The notes below the pieces were generated by a model. It was not told the DNA's origin and made no database searches. It saw only the letters and a program-made list of their open reading frames with translations. Of a stretch of 64,000 nucleotides of DNA, positions 35,413 through 45,182 are shown piece after piece. A program made the translations under genes and the position numbers. Origin of the DNA: Pelotomaculum_C sp050950345 (GTDB taxonomy: Bacteria > Bacillota > Desulfotomaculia > Desulfotomaculales > Pelotomaculaceae). Each line of letters starts with the position of its first letter. Within the stretch, counting starts at the first letter, position 1. Where the stretch lies: assembly GCA_050950345.1 (NCBI GenBank), contig JBMNHK010000002.1, positions 1 through 64,000 on the forward strand, written 5' to 3'.

Positions 35413-36837
35413 GTGGGCAAATATAAATATTTAGCAAAAAATACATTAGTTTTTTTTATTGGAAGCTTTACTTCTAAGATATTAGTCTTCTTACTATTAC
35501 CGTTATATACAACAGTTCTCAGTGCTTCGGAATATGCGATTACAGATTTGATGAGTATTTCAGCTAACCTATTGTATATGATATTAACATTGATGATTTC
35601 TGAAGCTGTATTACGTTTTTCAATAGAAAAGAGATATGATAAATCAGAGGTTTTAAACATAGGGATAGTACTTATTATTGTAAGTAGCTTAATGGTTGGT
35701 TTTGGTATCTTAATTGCATCAAGAATGAATTTCATAAAACTCTTTGATGGTTATTGGTTACAATTTTTTCTATTATACTTCTTTGTTTCTATAAATCATC
35801 TTTTAGCTGGTTTCATAAGGGGAATAGAAAAAATTAAGTTAATAGCAATTGCCGGGGTAATTGGAACAGTAATTACAATTGTTTCAAACATATTGCTTCT
35901 TGTTGTTTTTGAGTGGGGTATAGATGGATATATTACATCCATAATTTTAGCTAATATTGCTGTCTGTTTAATATATATTTTATTTGGAAGGATTTATGCG
36001 TATTTAAACATTAAGTCCTTTAATTCTAACTTGATGGTAGAAATGACAAAGTATAGCTCTCCAATAGTAATTACAGAGGTTGCTTGGTGGTTAAACACTG
36101 CAGCAGATAGGTATATGGTTACGTGGCTATTAGGACCAACAGAAACTGGGTTATTGTCTGTAGCACATCGATTGCCTTCAGTATTAACAATATTTACAAG
36201 CATATTTATGCAGGCATGGAAATTATCTGCTATAAAAGAGTATGAAAGCGAGTCGTCTCAAAAGTTTTTTTCAGAAATGTTAAATCTATATAATGCATTG
36301 CTTATAGTTGCGGGTGCCGTAGTTATAGTTTTTGTGAAACCAATAAGCAGTTTAATTTTTAAAGGAGATTTCGCTTCGGCTTGGTATCTTGTTCCACCTT
36401 TTATTTTAGCCTTTGTAATAAACGGAGTTTCTGCATTTTTAGGTACATTTTTTATTGCAAATAAAAACACAAAATCGTTAATGTATTCAACATTACTAGG
36501 AGCCGCAGTAAATATTGGTTTGGCTGTAGTATTAATACAGGAAATTGGAACATTAGGTGCTGGAATTGCTACGGTCGTAAGCTATTTTATTATAAGTAGT
36601 ATTAGAATAATTCAAGTAAAAAAACAAATGAAATTGCATGTCGAGTTTAAGCGAATAATTCCATCATATCTATTATTGCTTTCATTAACGGCTTGTATTT
36701 CAATGGAAATAAAAAGTGTAGCGATTACCCTATTATTACTAGTTTTTCTTATAATGTTGAATGGTAAGCATATGGGTCGGATAATTAAATTAGGAGTAAC
36801 CCTTATTAACCAAAAGTGGAGAAAATATTATGGATAA
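35413..36837 (+). CDS. Oligosaccharide flippase (Wzx-like), second copy
   Basis: A 474-residue polytopic protein with 12-14 hydrophobic helices. It starts KYLAKNTLVFFIGSFTSKIL, and ADRYMVTWLLGPTETGLLSV (about residue 235) is the equivalent of the DRLMIAYL region in the copy at 27103. The two flippases share little beyond topology, so this is not a recent duplicate; it likely came with a different repeat-unit module. GTG 35413 follows AAAGGAAC. It overlaps the following reductase gene by eight bases. Confidence 0.88.
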   Translation: MGKYKYLAKNTLVFFIGSFTSKILVFLLLPLYTTVLSASEYAITDLMSISANLLYMILTLMISEAVLRFSIEKRYDKSEVLNIGIVLIIVSSLMVGFGILIASRMNFIKLFDGYWLQFFLLYFFVSINHLLAGFIRGIEKIKLIAIAGVIGTVITIVSNILLLVVFEWGIDGYITSIILANIAVCLIYILFGRIYAYLNIKSFNSNLMVEMTKYSSPIVITEVAWWLNTAADRYMVTWLLGPTETGLLSVAHRLPSVLTIFTSIFMQAWKLSAIKEYESESSQKFFSEMLNLYNALLIVAGAVVIVFVKPISSLIFKGDFASAWYLVPPFILAFVINGVSAFLGTFFIANKNTKSLMYSTLLGAAVNIGLAVVLIQEIGTLGAGIATVVSYFIISSIRIIQVKKQMKLHVEFKRIIPSYLLLLSLTACISMEIKSVAITLLLLVFLIMLNGKHMGRIIKLGVTLINQKWRKYYG

Positions 36838-37501
36838 AAAGAGGATTTCAATTGAAAATTGTTGCGGATGTGGTATGTGTTCGATGGTTTGTCCCACAAA
36901 TGCAATCAACATGAAATACGAGACAGGATTTCCTCTCCCTATTATTGATAAAAATAAATGTATTAAATGTGGTAAATGTTATGAACATTGTCCTACATAT
37001 TTTGAATACAAAATCAATGCTAAAGTGCTGGCATACGGAGGATGGAGCTTAAGCAAACCAAACAGAATGGCGTCGACTTCAGGTGGTATAGCATTTGAAA
37101 TAGCTACCCACTTAATAGAGAACGGTTATAAGTTTATGGGCGTACGATTTAATGTACAGAAAATGTGTTCAGAACACTATACCACAAATAGAATTGATGA
37201 GCTTGATGCCTCACGAGGGTCAAAGTATACCACAAGCCATACAATGCCAGCATTAAATGAACTAAAGCAAAAAATAAATTGGGTTGTTTTTGGTACTCCT
37301 TGCCAAATTGCGGCAATTGACAATTACGCACGTAAAAATAACCGTAGAGAAGATTTCATATTAATAGATATGTTTTGCGCAGGACCACCAACAGAAAAAC
37401 TATTACATAAGTATGTCTTAGAAGAATGCAAAAAAGATAAAAAAAACTTAGTGGATATAACTGATGTTAAATTTAGAGATAAGTCAAAATATGGATGGAG
37501 T
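36830..37501 (+). pseudogene. F420-dehydrogenase-beta-like reductase, 5' part (split by IS3/IS21)
   Basis: Codons 1-224 of a gene like that at 24744: two 4Fe-4S motifs (CCGCGMCSMVCP and CIKCGKCYEHCP), STSGGIAFEIA (about residue 83) and FGTPCQIAAID (about 153). At 37501 the frame enters an IS and runs to a chance stop at 37543. Joining base 37501 to 41289, with AGT counted once, gives a continuous 379-residue frame. As it stands the gene cannot give the full protein. Confidence 0.88.
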
Positions 37502-38223
37502 ATAATGCCCCCGCTTGTCAAGACACGATTTTGGAATTATTAAGATAAATTCTCCTTCCAATATTTGGTGTTTATGCAGCTACTTTTTGCTGATTACGGT
37601 AGATCGAGTACGGGGTAACATTGTCCAATCCCTGGTGGTCCCTAACATAGTTATAGTGCTGAATGTATTCTTTGGTCATTGCTTTTGCTTCTTTAACGGT
37701 TTCTGGACGTAACAAATATAACCTTTCCCATTTATAGGATCTAAAGAATCGTTCAATCATTATGTTGTCAGTTGCTCGGCCTTTGCCATCCATACTGATC
37801 TTGATTGTCTCCTGGGCCTTAATACAGTCTATGTATGCTTTGGACGTAAACTGGCTGCCTTGATCACTGTTGATTATTTCGGGTTTTCCATATTTGCTTA
37901 TGGCTTCTTTTACTGCTCTTACAACGAAGTCAGTTTGTAGGGTATTGCTTATTGCCCAACCCACTATGAACCTTGAGTACCAGTCAATTATGGCTACCAT
38001 ATAGGCAAAGCCACAAGGGGTCCCAACATACGTAATGTCAATGGCCCAGACTTGATTTGGTCGATCAATCTTAAGGTTTCTTAGGAGATAAGGATATACT
38101 TTGGACTTCTTATCTCTTTTGCTGAGGTTAGGCCCAGGATAAAACACATGAATATCCATTTGTAACTGATAAACTAAAATGGACAGAAAACAACAAATAA
38201 GAATGAACAGTATTTACCACAAT

Positions 38224-38282
38224 CCTCCAAAAAAGCTATGATAGAGCTGGAAATAAAACAGCTTTTATCATAGCAGAGGAGG
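38224..38282 (+). promoter_or_regulatory. Hairpin that can hide the istA ribosome site
   Basis: GCTATGATA (38235) and AGCTG pair with CAGCT and TATCATAGC (38274). The outer CCTCC at 38224-38228 can pair with the Shine-Dalgarno GGAGG at 38278-38282. RNA read in from outside would fold and block istA translation. Confidence 0.65.
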
Positions 38283-38287
38283 AAGAA

Positions 38288-39862
38288 ATGAACATATTAG
38301 AAGGGTGGAATATGTATTTAGATATCCAGGATCTAAAGAAGAAGCATTTTAACGTAAGCCAGATATCAAGGCGGTTAGATCTATCTCGAACTACAGTATA
38401 TAAGTATCTGGATATAAGTCCAGAAGAAATGGAACAGATTTTAGAAAAACGAAAAACCAGGAGCAAGAAATTAGATAAGCATCGAGAGCTAATTAAATCC
38501 TGGTTGATACAATATCAGGATATGACCAGTGCACAGGTGTTTGACTGGCTGCAAGAAAGAAAACTTGATGGAGGTGTTAGCGAAGGAACAGTTAGAAATT
38601 ATGTCAGACAATTAAGAGAGGAGTGTGGTATTCCCCAAGTTAAGTACGTGCGTCAATACGAAGCCATTGATGAATTACCTGCCGGACAGCAAATGCAGAT
38701 GGACTTTGGACAAATCGGCCTACGTAGTAGCATTGGTAGAATAGTAACTCTTTACTTTGTGACCTTCGTACTGGCCCACTCCCGGCATAAATATGTGGAG
38801 TGGCTGGATCGTCCGTTTACAACTCGAGATTTAATAAATGCCCATGAAAACGCATTTGAATACTATGGAGGGATGACTAAGGAAATTGTATACGATCAGG
38901 ACCATCTAATATTGGTCAGCGAGAATGCTGGAGATCTGTTACTTACCAAAGAGTTTGCAGATTACCATAAGAACCGAAAATTCAAGATTTACATGTGTAA
39001 AAAAGCAGATCCGGAAACAAAAGGAAAGGTTGAAAATGTGGTGAAATTTGTAAAAAGGAACTTTGCCAGGAACCGTACCTTCCATAACCTCGAAAAGCTG
39101 AACGAAGATTGTTTAGCCTGGTTAGAGCGAACCGGTAATGGAAAAGTTCACAATACAACAAAAAAGATACCGGCTGAAGTGTTTGCCCTAGAAAAACAAC
39201 ACCTCATCCCGGTACCCCACAAGATAAATTTTTCAACTACTAAGATTATAACCAGAGTGATCCGTAAAGACAATACCATAACCTATCAAGGAAATCGTTA
39301 CGCACTACCGCTGGGAAGTTATGAACCAGATCGCAAGGTTACTGTACATGAAGATGAGGGTATGCTAATAATTTCAAATGAAGAAACCCAGCAAGAGATT
39401 ATTCGTTATCCCTTATGCATAGAAAAAGGACGCCTCATCAAGAGCAGTGACTGCCGGAGAGAAAAAGATAAAGGAATTGAAGCCTATCTGAAAGAAGTGG
39501 TTCAGATTCTAAATGACTCCCCGGAAGCAAGCAGCTTTCTAAACCAGGTGCGGCAGGACAAACCCCGCTACATAAGGGACCAGTTAAAAATCATTAAAGA
39601 TCATAGTAAAGATAAATCCCCTGAACTAATTAAGCAGGCCCTGAATTATTGCTTAAAAAATCATCTTTATGGAGCAACGGATTTTGTTGATACATTAAAT
39701 TATTTTGCCAGCATTAATTGTCCGGCAGAGGGAAAACGAAATATTGAAAATACCCTTCAGCCACTTCATGAGAATAACCGTTCTGTTTTTAAGACCCGGG
39801 TAGAAGTGCGGGATATGGGTATATATATAAAAGAATTACAGGGAGTGAATCAATGTCAGTAG
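38288..39862 (+). CDS. istA: IS21-family transposase IstA
   Basis: A 524-residue transposase. The N-terminal helix-turn-helix is VSQISRRLDLSRTTVYKYL (about residue 18). The DDE core shows QMQMDFGQIG (about 135), EIVYDQDHLILV (about 200) and ETKGKVENVVKF (about 245). A C-terminal beta-barrel-like domain follows. AGAGGAGG precedes ATG 38288 within a hairpin. It overlaps istB by ten bases. Confidence 0.94.
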   Translation: MNILEGWNMYLDIQDLKKKHFNVSQISRRLDLSRTTVYKYLDISPEEMEQILEKRKTRSKKLDKHRELIKSWLIQYQDMTSAQVFDWLQERKLDGGVSEGTVRNYVRQLREECGIPQVKYVRQYEAIDELPAGQQMQMDFGQIGLRSSIGRIVTLYFVTFVLAHSRHKYVEWLDRPFTTRDLINAHENAFEYYGGMTKEIVYDQDHLILVSENAGDLLLTKEFADYHKNRKFKIYMCKKADPETKGKVENVVKFVKRNFARNRTFHNLEKLNEDCLAWLERTGNGKVHNTTKKIPAEVFALEKQHLIPVPHKINFSTTKIITRVIRKDNTITYQGNRYALPLGSYEPDRKVTVHEDEGMLIISNEETQQEIIRYPLCIEKGRLIKSSDCRREKDKGIEAYLKEVVQILNDSPEASSFLNQVRQDKPRYIRDQLKIIKDHSKDKSPELIKQALNYCLKNHLYGATDFVDTLNYFASINCPAEGKRNIENTLQPLHENNRSVFKTRVEVRDMGIYIKELQGVNQCQ

Positions 39863-40608
39863 AACTTGAGCAGCTTAAAAACTACATGAAGCGCTTAAAA
39901 ATAACGGAAGCCGCTGCAGTGGTAGATGAGATGTTAATGGATGCCCAGGTGAAGGAACCCAGTTATCAATCATTCCTGATGAACCTGATGCAGCATGAGA
40001 TTGGTAAACGAGAAGAAAAACAATTAGGGAGGCTCTACAAATTAGCTGCCTTCCCCGAACATAAGACCTTAGATGATTTTGATTTGTCTGAGCAGCAGTC
40101 TCTAAGCAAAAAGCAATTAAAACAGCTACAAGAGCTTATCTGGCTGGAACAGGCCTACAATCTGATTCTGCTAGGCCCTCCTGGAGTTGGGAAAACATGT
40201 TTATCCATTGGCCTGGGGATTGAAGCCATAAGCCGAGGTTACCGTGTAACTTTTATTCAGATGGATGAACTGATCCGTCTTCTGAAAACCGAAGAAATCA
40301 GCCGCAACTCCAGGGCAAAGGTTAAAAGAATGGTCGGTTCTGACTTGGTGATTATTGATGACTTAATGTTCATGGCTATTGACCGCCACGAGGCTAACCT
40401 CTTTTTTCAACTAATCAACAAGCTCTATGCCCAGACCTCAATTATCATTACCTCCAACAAAGGTCCAGAAGACTGGGGCGACATCCTGGGTGATCCGGCG
40501 ATTACCACTGCTATTCTGGATCGCTTAATTCACAAGAGCGAGGTCATCCATCTAACCGGTGACAGCTATCGTATGAAGCACCGCCAAACCATTTTTGGCA
40601 ATAATTAG
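39853..40608 (+). CDS. istB: IS21-family helper ATPase IstB
   Basis: A 251-residue DnaC-like AAA+ ATPase that remodels target DNA for IstA. Walker A LLGPPGVGKTCLSI (about residue 110), Walker B DLVIIDDLMFM (about 168), and IIITSNKGPEDWG. The frame is intact, so the element looks complete. Confidence 0.94.
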   Translation: MSVELEQLKNYMKRLKITEAAAVVDEMLMDAQVKEPSYQSFLMNLMQHEIGKREEKQLGRLYKLAAFPEHKTLDDFDLSEQQSLSKKQLKQLQELIWLEQAYNLILLGPPGVGKTCLSIGLGIEAISRGYRVTFIQMDELIRLLKTEEISRNSRAKVKRMVGSDLVIIDDLMFMAIDRHEANLFFQLINKLYAQTSIIITSNKGPEDWGDILGDPAITTAILDRLIHKSEVIHLTGDSYRMKHRQTIFGNN

Positions 40609-40904
40609 GTGTTCAAAGTTATTTATCATTTTTTGTTCATTTTTACTTGACGGTTACACCATTTCGTCCATGTAGCGTTTTATCAGCTTTCTACCGATTC
40701 TGGTGAATCCTTGCTTTCTTAATTCGTTGCGGATTCGCCTGACCCCGTATGATGGTTCCAGGAAGTGAATTCTATCGATTGCGTTCTTAATTGCTATTTC
40801 ATCCTGGGAAACCTCAACCGGGACATTCTGATAGTAAGCGGTCGATCTCCGCAGATCTAGTAATTCGCACTGATGTTTTACTGTCAGCCTGGAGCCAGTA
40901 TGCT

Positions 40905-41228
40905 CTATGAGTTTCTTTTTTTCCGCAGTTCCAAGGCTTGTTCTTGTTTTTTTTTAAGCCAGTCAATGTCAATGGTCAGTTCTCCGATTTTACGCTCGAG
41001 AACTGCCTTCTCAGCCTCGAACTGTTTTTTTAGTTTCTCAGTCTCATTTGCCTTCTTGTCAAATACTGATGGCATGTTGGCCAGAAACTCGGATTTCCAT
41101 CGGCTTATTAACTGCTGGCTTACTTCATATTTATTAGAAATTTCTATCAAGGTGTTTTCCTCACGGAGAACCTCTAATACTATTTTTGCTTTTTCTTCGG
41201 GACTGTACTTTTTTCGCTTATTAACCAT
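40905..41228 (-). CDS. IS3-family transposase OrfA (second IS3)
   Basis: A 107-residue HTH protein on the minus strand: YSPEEKAKIVLEVLREENTL, ISNKYEVSQQLISRWKSEF, then a leucine-zipper-like helix. It is intact, but its OrfB partner is cut by the IS21-type element, so this IS3 cannot transpose on its own. Confidence 0.87.
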   Translation of the reverse strand: MVNKRKKYSPEEKAKIVLEVLREENTLIEISNKYEVSQQLISRWKSEFLANMPSVFDKKANETEKLKKQFEAEKAVLERKIGELTIDIDWLKKKQEQALELRKKRNS

Positions 41229-41288
41229 AACTCCATTTTATCTTAGTTTCTAAAATTTGTGTCCAACCCTATGGGTACATTTTAGAGT

Positions 41289-41756
41289 TCTACTATGAGG
41301 ATAGACTACTCTGATGGAACTTCGAATCAAATTGTTGATAAAGACAATAGTAGTTTTTATCGTTTATTTTATTCTGGGGCTACTGCTAAAGACGCTTGTT
41401 ATCGTTGTATTTACGCTAAAAACATCTCACAAGCTGATATTAGATTAGGGGATTATTCTGGAAAGAAATATAGAGGTAACCATGAAGGTGTTTCTGCAAT
41501 TTTAGCATTTACAAAAATCGGGAAAGACCTTCTAAATATATTGGATGGAGTTAAAATACAACTAGAGAAAACTACAGTGGATGATATAAATGCAGCTAAA
41601 CTTATTAAACCACAATTTAAACCAAGACAAAGAAATAGAATACTTGTTGCATTAAATAGTGATATGACTCTCAAAGAAATTATAAGGAAATACATAAAGC
41701 AAATTGAATTTGAAAAAAGAGTAAGAAGAAAGATTAAACAGCTTTTCAAAAAATAG
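41289..41756 (+). pseudogene. F420-dehydrogenase-beta-like reductase, 3' part
   Basis: In frame from TCT ACT ATG (41289), the sequence STMRIDYSDG, CYRCIYAKN and ADIRLGDYSG is the C-terminal half of the gene begun at 36830. The last C-x2-C pair corresponds to CESCHYKG in the paralogue at 24744. 672 bases upstream plus 468 here make 380 codons with stop, exact evidence for a clean insertion. Confidence 0.87.
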
Positions 41757-41837
41757 TTGAATTCTCGTCTGTATTGTATAAATGATTTATTTAGGTAGAC
41801 TGATGTTGATTGGGCAGAAATCGAGGTGAATCTAATA

Positions 41838-42833
41838 ATGAACATACTAGTCACCGGCGGTGCTGGATATATAGGTTCACATACCTGTGTGGCTTTGCAG
41901 GAAGTAGAACATACGGTAATTGTTGCCGATAATCTTTGCAACAGTAAAGCTGAGACTATGGATAAGATTAAGCAGATTACAGGTAAAGAAGTAACCTTTT
42001 ATAAAATCGATGTAACGGATGATAAAGCTGTGGGCACCATCTTTTCTAACCATCAAATTGACGGTGTGATTCACTTTGCCGGACTAAAGGCAGTGGGTGA
42101 ATCAGTGGAAAAACCACTGGCCTATTATTATAACAATACTGTTAGTACCATGGTTCTTGCTAAAGCATGTCTGAAATATGGAGTGAAGCGATTTGTGTTT
42201 AGTTCATCGGCAACAGTATATGGTGAGAATAAGGTTCCATTTATTGAGACTATGCCGCTTCTGCCAACCACCAATCCTTATGGCGAAACAAAGGCCATGA
42301 GTGAGCGGATTCTTACCGATGCCGCTGCGGCTAATCCAGATTGGTCGGTAGCTCTCCTGCGTTACTTTAATCCGGTAGGAGCTCATGAGAGTGGTTTAAT
42401 CGGTGAAGCCCCTACCGGTATTCCCAATAATCTTATGCCTTATATAACCCAGGTGGCAAAAGGCAAATTGGAGAAATTAAGAGTTTTCGGTAATGACTAT
42501 CCCACGGCGGATGGGACTGGGGTTAGAGATTATATTCATGTGATGGATCTTGCTGAGGGACACTTGGTAGCGCTGGATAAACTGACAGCGGGTGTACATA
42601 TTTATAATCTGGGTACCGGACAGGGTACCAGCGTATTACAGTTATTGATGGCTTTTGAAGAAGCCAACGGACTTAAAGTACCTTATGAAATGGTGGACCG
42701 CAGACCGGGAGATATTGCCGAGTGTTATGCTAATGCCGGTAAAGCTGAAAAAGAACTGGGCTGGAAAGCCAAGCGCGATATTATAGACATGTGCCGTGAT
42801 GCCTGGCGGTTTGAAAAAATGAAAAGTCAATAA
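41838..42833 (+). CDS. galE: UDP-glucose 4-epimerase, second intact copy
   Basis: A 331-residue extended SDR: ILVTGGAGYIGSHTCVAL, FSSSATVYGENKVPF (about residue 122), catalytic YGETKAMSER (Tyr about 149), and RYFNPVGAHESGLIGEAPTG, the usual form of housekeeping GalE. ATG 41838 follows GAGGTG; the GTG at 41826 is not needed. Base composition is richer in GC than the surrounding debris. The remnant at 30434 belongs to this subtype. It closes the polysaccharide cluster as seen here. Confidence 0.94.
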   Translation: MNILVTGGAGYIGSHTCVALQEVEHTVIVADNLCNSKAETMDKIKQITGKEVTFYKIDVTDDKAVGTIFSNHQIDGVIHFAGLKAVGESVEKPLAYYYNNTVSTMVLAKACLKYGVKRFVFSSSATVYGENKVPFIETMPLLPTTNPYGETKAMSERILTDAAAANPDWSVALLRYFNPVGAHESGLIGEAPTGIPNNLMPYITQVAKGKLEKLRVFGNDYPTADGTGVRDYIHVMDLAEGHLVALDKLTAGVHIYNLGTGQGTSVLQLLMAFEEANGLKVPYEMVDRRPGDIAECYANAGKAEKELGWKAKRDIIDMCRDAWRFEKMKSQ

Positions 42834-42902
42834 CGGATGATGCACCCTCTAACATTAAAATTTTAGAAATAACGGTTGAGAAATACGAAAGGTCGCCAGG
42901 TT

Positions 42903-43916
42903 ATGCTTAGATTAAAAAATATAATTTTTAGCATTGGTTTTCTATTTCGACCGATGACTCCAGTGGCAGTTAGCTTTGCATTTTTAGTTTTAACCTGCGT
43001 CCTGCTCGTTGTTATTATTTTAAACCTAAATGAGAGCAATAAAGCATATCAGGTGCTATTGTCGATTTTGACTGGCGTCACAGCATCTCTTTTAATTGCA
43101 ATAATGATGGAATTATATAATAACTACCGTTTCAATACTAAGAGACAACGTGAATTACGAGAATACTTCCGGCAAGTGGCTAGTTATGAACTTAATCAAA
43201 GTTCAATTATAGAAACGAATGCTAAGGATGAGTATGATTATGTGTTGGGAAGTGGACGATCATACGCTGTTTTCAGTCAGTTAAAAGAGATTATTCCTAA
43301 TCTTAGAGAAGTGCTGAATCATAGGGACTATTTATACCGGCTTGAAATTGAAGAGATAGATGATATTCTGTCCGATTACGAGGACTTAGTTAAAATAATA
43401 TGGATTGGCTTACTTAGTACATATATGGGATTTATTAGTGGAGAAACGAATGAGGTTGAAACTAATGATGATAAATTAAATGCGGATCATGAACATATGG
43501 ACTTAGAAGGAGATGGAGCAGATGCCTATGAATCAATTATGGATTACCCGGAACTGTTCAACTTTCTAAAAAAAGAGGCAATGCATTATGTTGAAAAGAA
43601 ATATGATCCAAATTTCTGTGATGATGACCCTAAACACTTGGAATCTGTAATAGAGAAGGCCATTTTTTACGAGCGTTGTATCTTTAATGGTTACTTTGAG
43701 GTGACAGATGCTCGATGTGAATTTGCCAAGTCAATGGACGATGAAGAAGATTTGGATAGCAAAGCACCATTGAAGAATAGAAAATTTGAGTTTCGTTCTA
43801 ATATGATTAGTCACGCCTGTGGCAATATTGATAAAGCCATGAGAAAGCTCCATAGAAGAGTTGCAAAAGAGCCTTATTTTTGGGTAATGGCAAGCTACAG
43901 TAGGCGAAACATTTAA
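42903..43916 (+). CDS. Membrane protein of unknown function upstream of AbiH
   Basis: About 337 residues. Two hydrophobic helices (about residues 18-40 and 47-68) precede a long cytoplasmic, acidic, mainly helical region with no recognised motif; ELREYFRQVASYELNQSS follows the second helix. ATG 42903 is the likely start (AAAGG and CCAGG lie upstream). It ends 20 bases before the AbiH-type gene, so they probably share a transcript. Two-helix membrane proteins with cytoplasmic helical domains are frequent as effectors in defence loci, but no such role is shown here. Confidence 0.6.
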   Translation: MLRLKNIIFSIGFLFRPMTPVAVSFAFLVLTCVLLVVIILNLNESNKAYQVLLSILTGVTASLLIAIMMELYNNYRFNTKRQRELREYFRQVASYELNQSSIIETNAKDEYDYVLGSGRSYAVFSQLKEIIPNLREVLNHRDYLYRLEIEEIDDILSDYEDLVKIIWIGLLSTYMGFISGETNEVETNDDKLNADHEHMDLEGDGADAYESIMDYPELFNFLKKEAMHYVEKKYDPNFCDDDPKHLESVIEKAIFYERCIFNGYFEVTDARCEFAKSMDDEEDLDSKAPLKNRKFEFRSNMISHACGNIDKAMRKLHRRVAKEPYFWVMASYSRRNI

Positions 43917-43936
43917 ATGGAATGGAGGTGCCGCAC

Positions 43937-45115
43937 GTGCCAGAAGAATACATAAGAATGTGTGAAGATTGCGGCGCTCCTTTCTTTACTGCTGGAGAAC
44001 AAGCTTTCTATGAAAGCAAGAATCTCATATTGCCGAAACGCTGTAAGAAGTGTCGTACTGCAAGAAGACAAGTGTGGGAACAAGGACAAAAAGCGAAGGA
44101 GCGGGAAGAACAAGCTGAATTTTTCAAACAGGCATTAACCGCTGCACCATTCAAGAGTGTGAGTTTGGATAGCTTTCCAACAGGTGATCCATCAGCCACA
44201 CTCAACATCATAGGTAATGGCTTTGACTTGATGCATGGTGTCAAGTCCAGCTATTACAATTTCAGAGATACGCTGGGGAAGAACAATTCATTACGTTTTG
44301 CTCTTGAAACCTACCTGAATGTCGAAGATTTGTGGGCTGATTTTGAGGACGCTTTAGCTCATATCGATAGTGGTGCCATGTTTGGCGTTGTTGATATGTG
44401 GCTTGACGACTTCGATGCTTATGACCCGGATGCACAGGCGGCAGATTTCTTTGCAGCTGTTGACACAGCGACTGGACCTGCGCAAACGATAACGCATGAC
44501 TTGCCTCGGAGATTTCGTATGTGGGTCGAGTCATTAAAAGTGCCGGATATGGCCTACAGACCGCTCAATGAAGTAATCTGTAATTCCAAAACGCTTGACT
44601 TTAACTATACGGAATTCATAGAAGATCTGTATGGCGTGGAAAAAGAGAATGTTTGCTATATACATGGTTGCAGACGAAAAGAGAAATACCACCCGAAGAA
44701 TAAGTTGATAATTGGCCATACTCCCGGTGCAGGTGACGATGATTTAGTTGGTGATTTCAGATTGCCGAAGTACAAAAGCAGTCGAAAACGCGAAATGGTA
44801 GATGCAGCAATTGAGACGGCTGCACGAAACCTTTCTTGGTATGATGAAGAAACCACCAAGAACTGCAGGGATATTATAAAGAACCATCAAGAGTTCTTTG
44901 ATGGCCTGTCGAATGTGAGCCGGATAATCGTTGTTGGCCATTCACTTTCTCCTGTGGATTGGGATTATTTCAAAAAGATAATCGGTGTAAACAAAAATAA
45001 GAAGAACATTGAATGGTTTATTAGCTGTCATAGTGCCAGCGATATAGAAAGCATCAAGATGTTTGCAGAGGCAATGGACATAAAGATGGAGCAGATCGCA
45101 TTGTTTGTCACATAA
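43937..45115 (+). CDS. AbiH-family abortive-infection protein with N-terminal zinc ribbon
   Basis: About 392 residues. A probable zinc-ribbon domain has C9, C12, C36 and C39 (MCEDCGAPFFTAGEQAFYES... and PKRCKKCRTARR), resembling a small zinc domain common in Clostridia. A charged linker leads to an AbiH domain: LNIIGNGFDLMHGVKSSYYN (about residue 90), DFNYTEFIEDLYG (about 205), YIHGCRRKE and a late VVGHSLSPVDWDYF. AbiH proteins block phage growth by an unsettled mechanism. GTG 43937 follows GGAGGTG; ATG 43922 lies upstream of that site. The fusion to a zinc ribbon is notable. Confidence 0.85.
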   Translation: MPEEYIRMCEDCGAPFFTAGEQAFYESKNLILPKRCKKCRTARRQVWEQGQKAKEREEQAEFFKQALTAAPFKSVSLDSFPTGDPSATLNIIGNGFDLMHGVKSSYYNFRDTLGKNNSLRFALETYLNVEDLWADFEDALAHIDSGAMFGVVDMWLDDFDAYDPDAQAADFFAAVDTATGPAQTITHDLPRRFRMWVESLKVPDMAYRPLNEVICNSKTLDFNYTEFIEDLYGVEKENVCYIHGCRRKEKYHPKNKLIIGHTPGAGDDDLVGDFRLPKYKSSRKREMVDAAIETAARNLSWYDEETTKNCRDIIKNHQEFFDGLSNVSRIIVVGHSLSPVDWDYFKKIIGVNKNKKNIEWFISCHSASDIESIKMFAEAMDIKMEQIALFVT

Positions 45116-45182
45116 TGTACACATTGAAGAGGGTCTGCAGAGGTGGGGGTTTTCAAATGGCCATGGACAATTGGGGGATAAA

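Larger units (their letters stand above)
38161..40658 (+). mobile_element. IS21-family insertion sequence
   Basis: A 2498-bp element inserted in the IS3 orfB. The ends TGTAACTGATAAACTAAAAT (38161) and the complement TGTAACCGTCAAGTAAAAAT (40658) are imperfect inverted repeats starting with TGTA. A 5-bp CCATT duplication lies at 38156-38160 and 40659-40663. istA and istB are intact. Confidence 0.92.
37572..40920 (-). pseudogene. IS3-family OrfB split by the IS21-type element
   Basis: Read on the minus strand, the N-terminal part (SRLTVKHQCELLDLRRS to IGRKLIKRYMDEM) runs from about 40920 to 40659. The catalytic part (MDIHVFYPGPNLSKR, QVWAIDITY, INSDQGSQFTS, MIERFFRSYK) runs from 38160 to 37572. 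Removing bases 38161-40663 restores one frame through RYMDEMDIHVFYPG. The OrfA-OrfB overlap has a slippery A7 (T run at 40916-40922). Confidence 0.85.
37502..41285 (-). mobile_element. IS3-family insertion sequence (second), interrupted by IS21
   Basis: The element, transcribed on the minus strand, splits the reductase gene with a 3-bp AGT duplication (37499-37501 and 41286-41288). Ends show weak inverted repeats (ATAATGCCCCC against AAAATGTACCC, then GACAC...ATTTT). Subtracting the IS21 insertion and its 5-bp duplication leaves 1281 bp, normal for IS3. Confidence 0.82.

Noticed and set aside
40873..41253. 126-codon plus-strand frame near the second IS3
   Set aside because: It is antisense to OrfA and the start of OrfB, whose minus-strand protein matches are clear.
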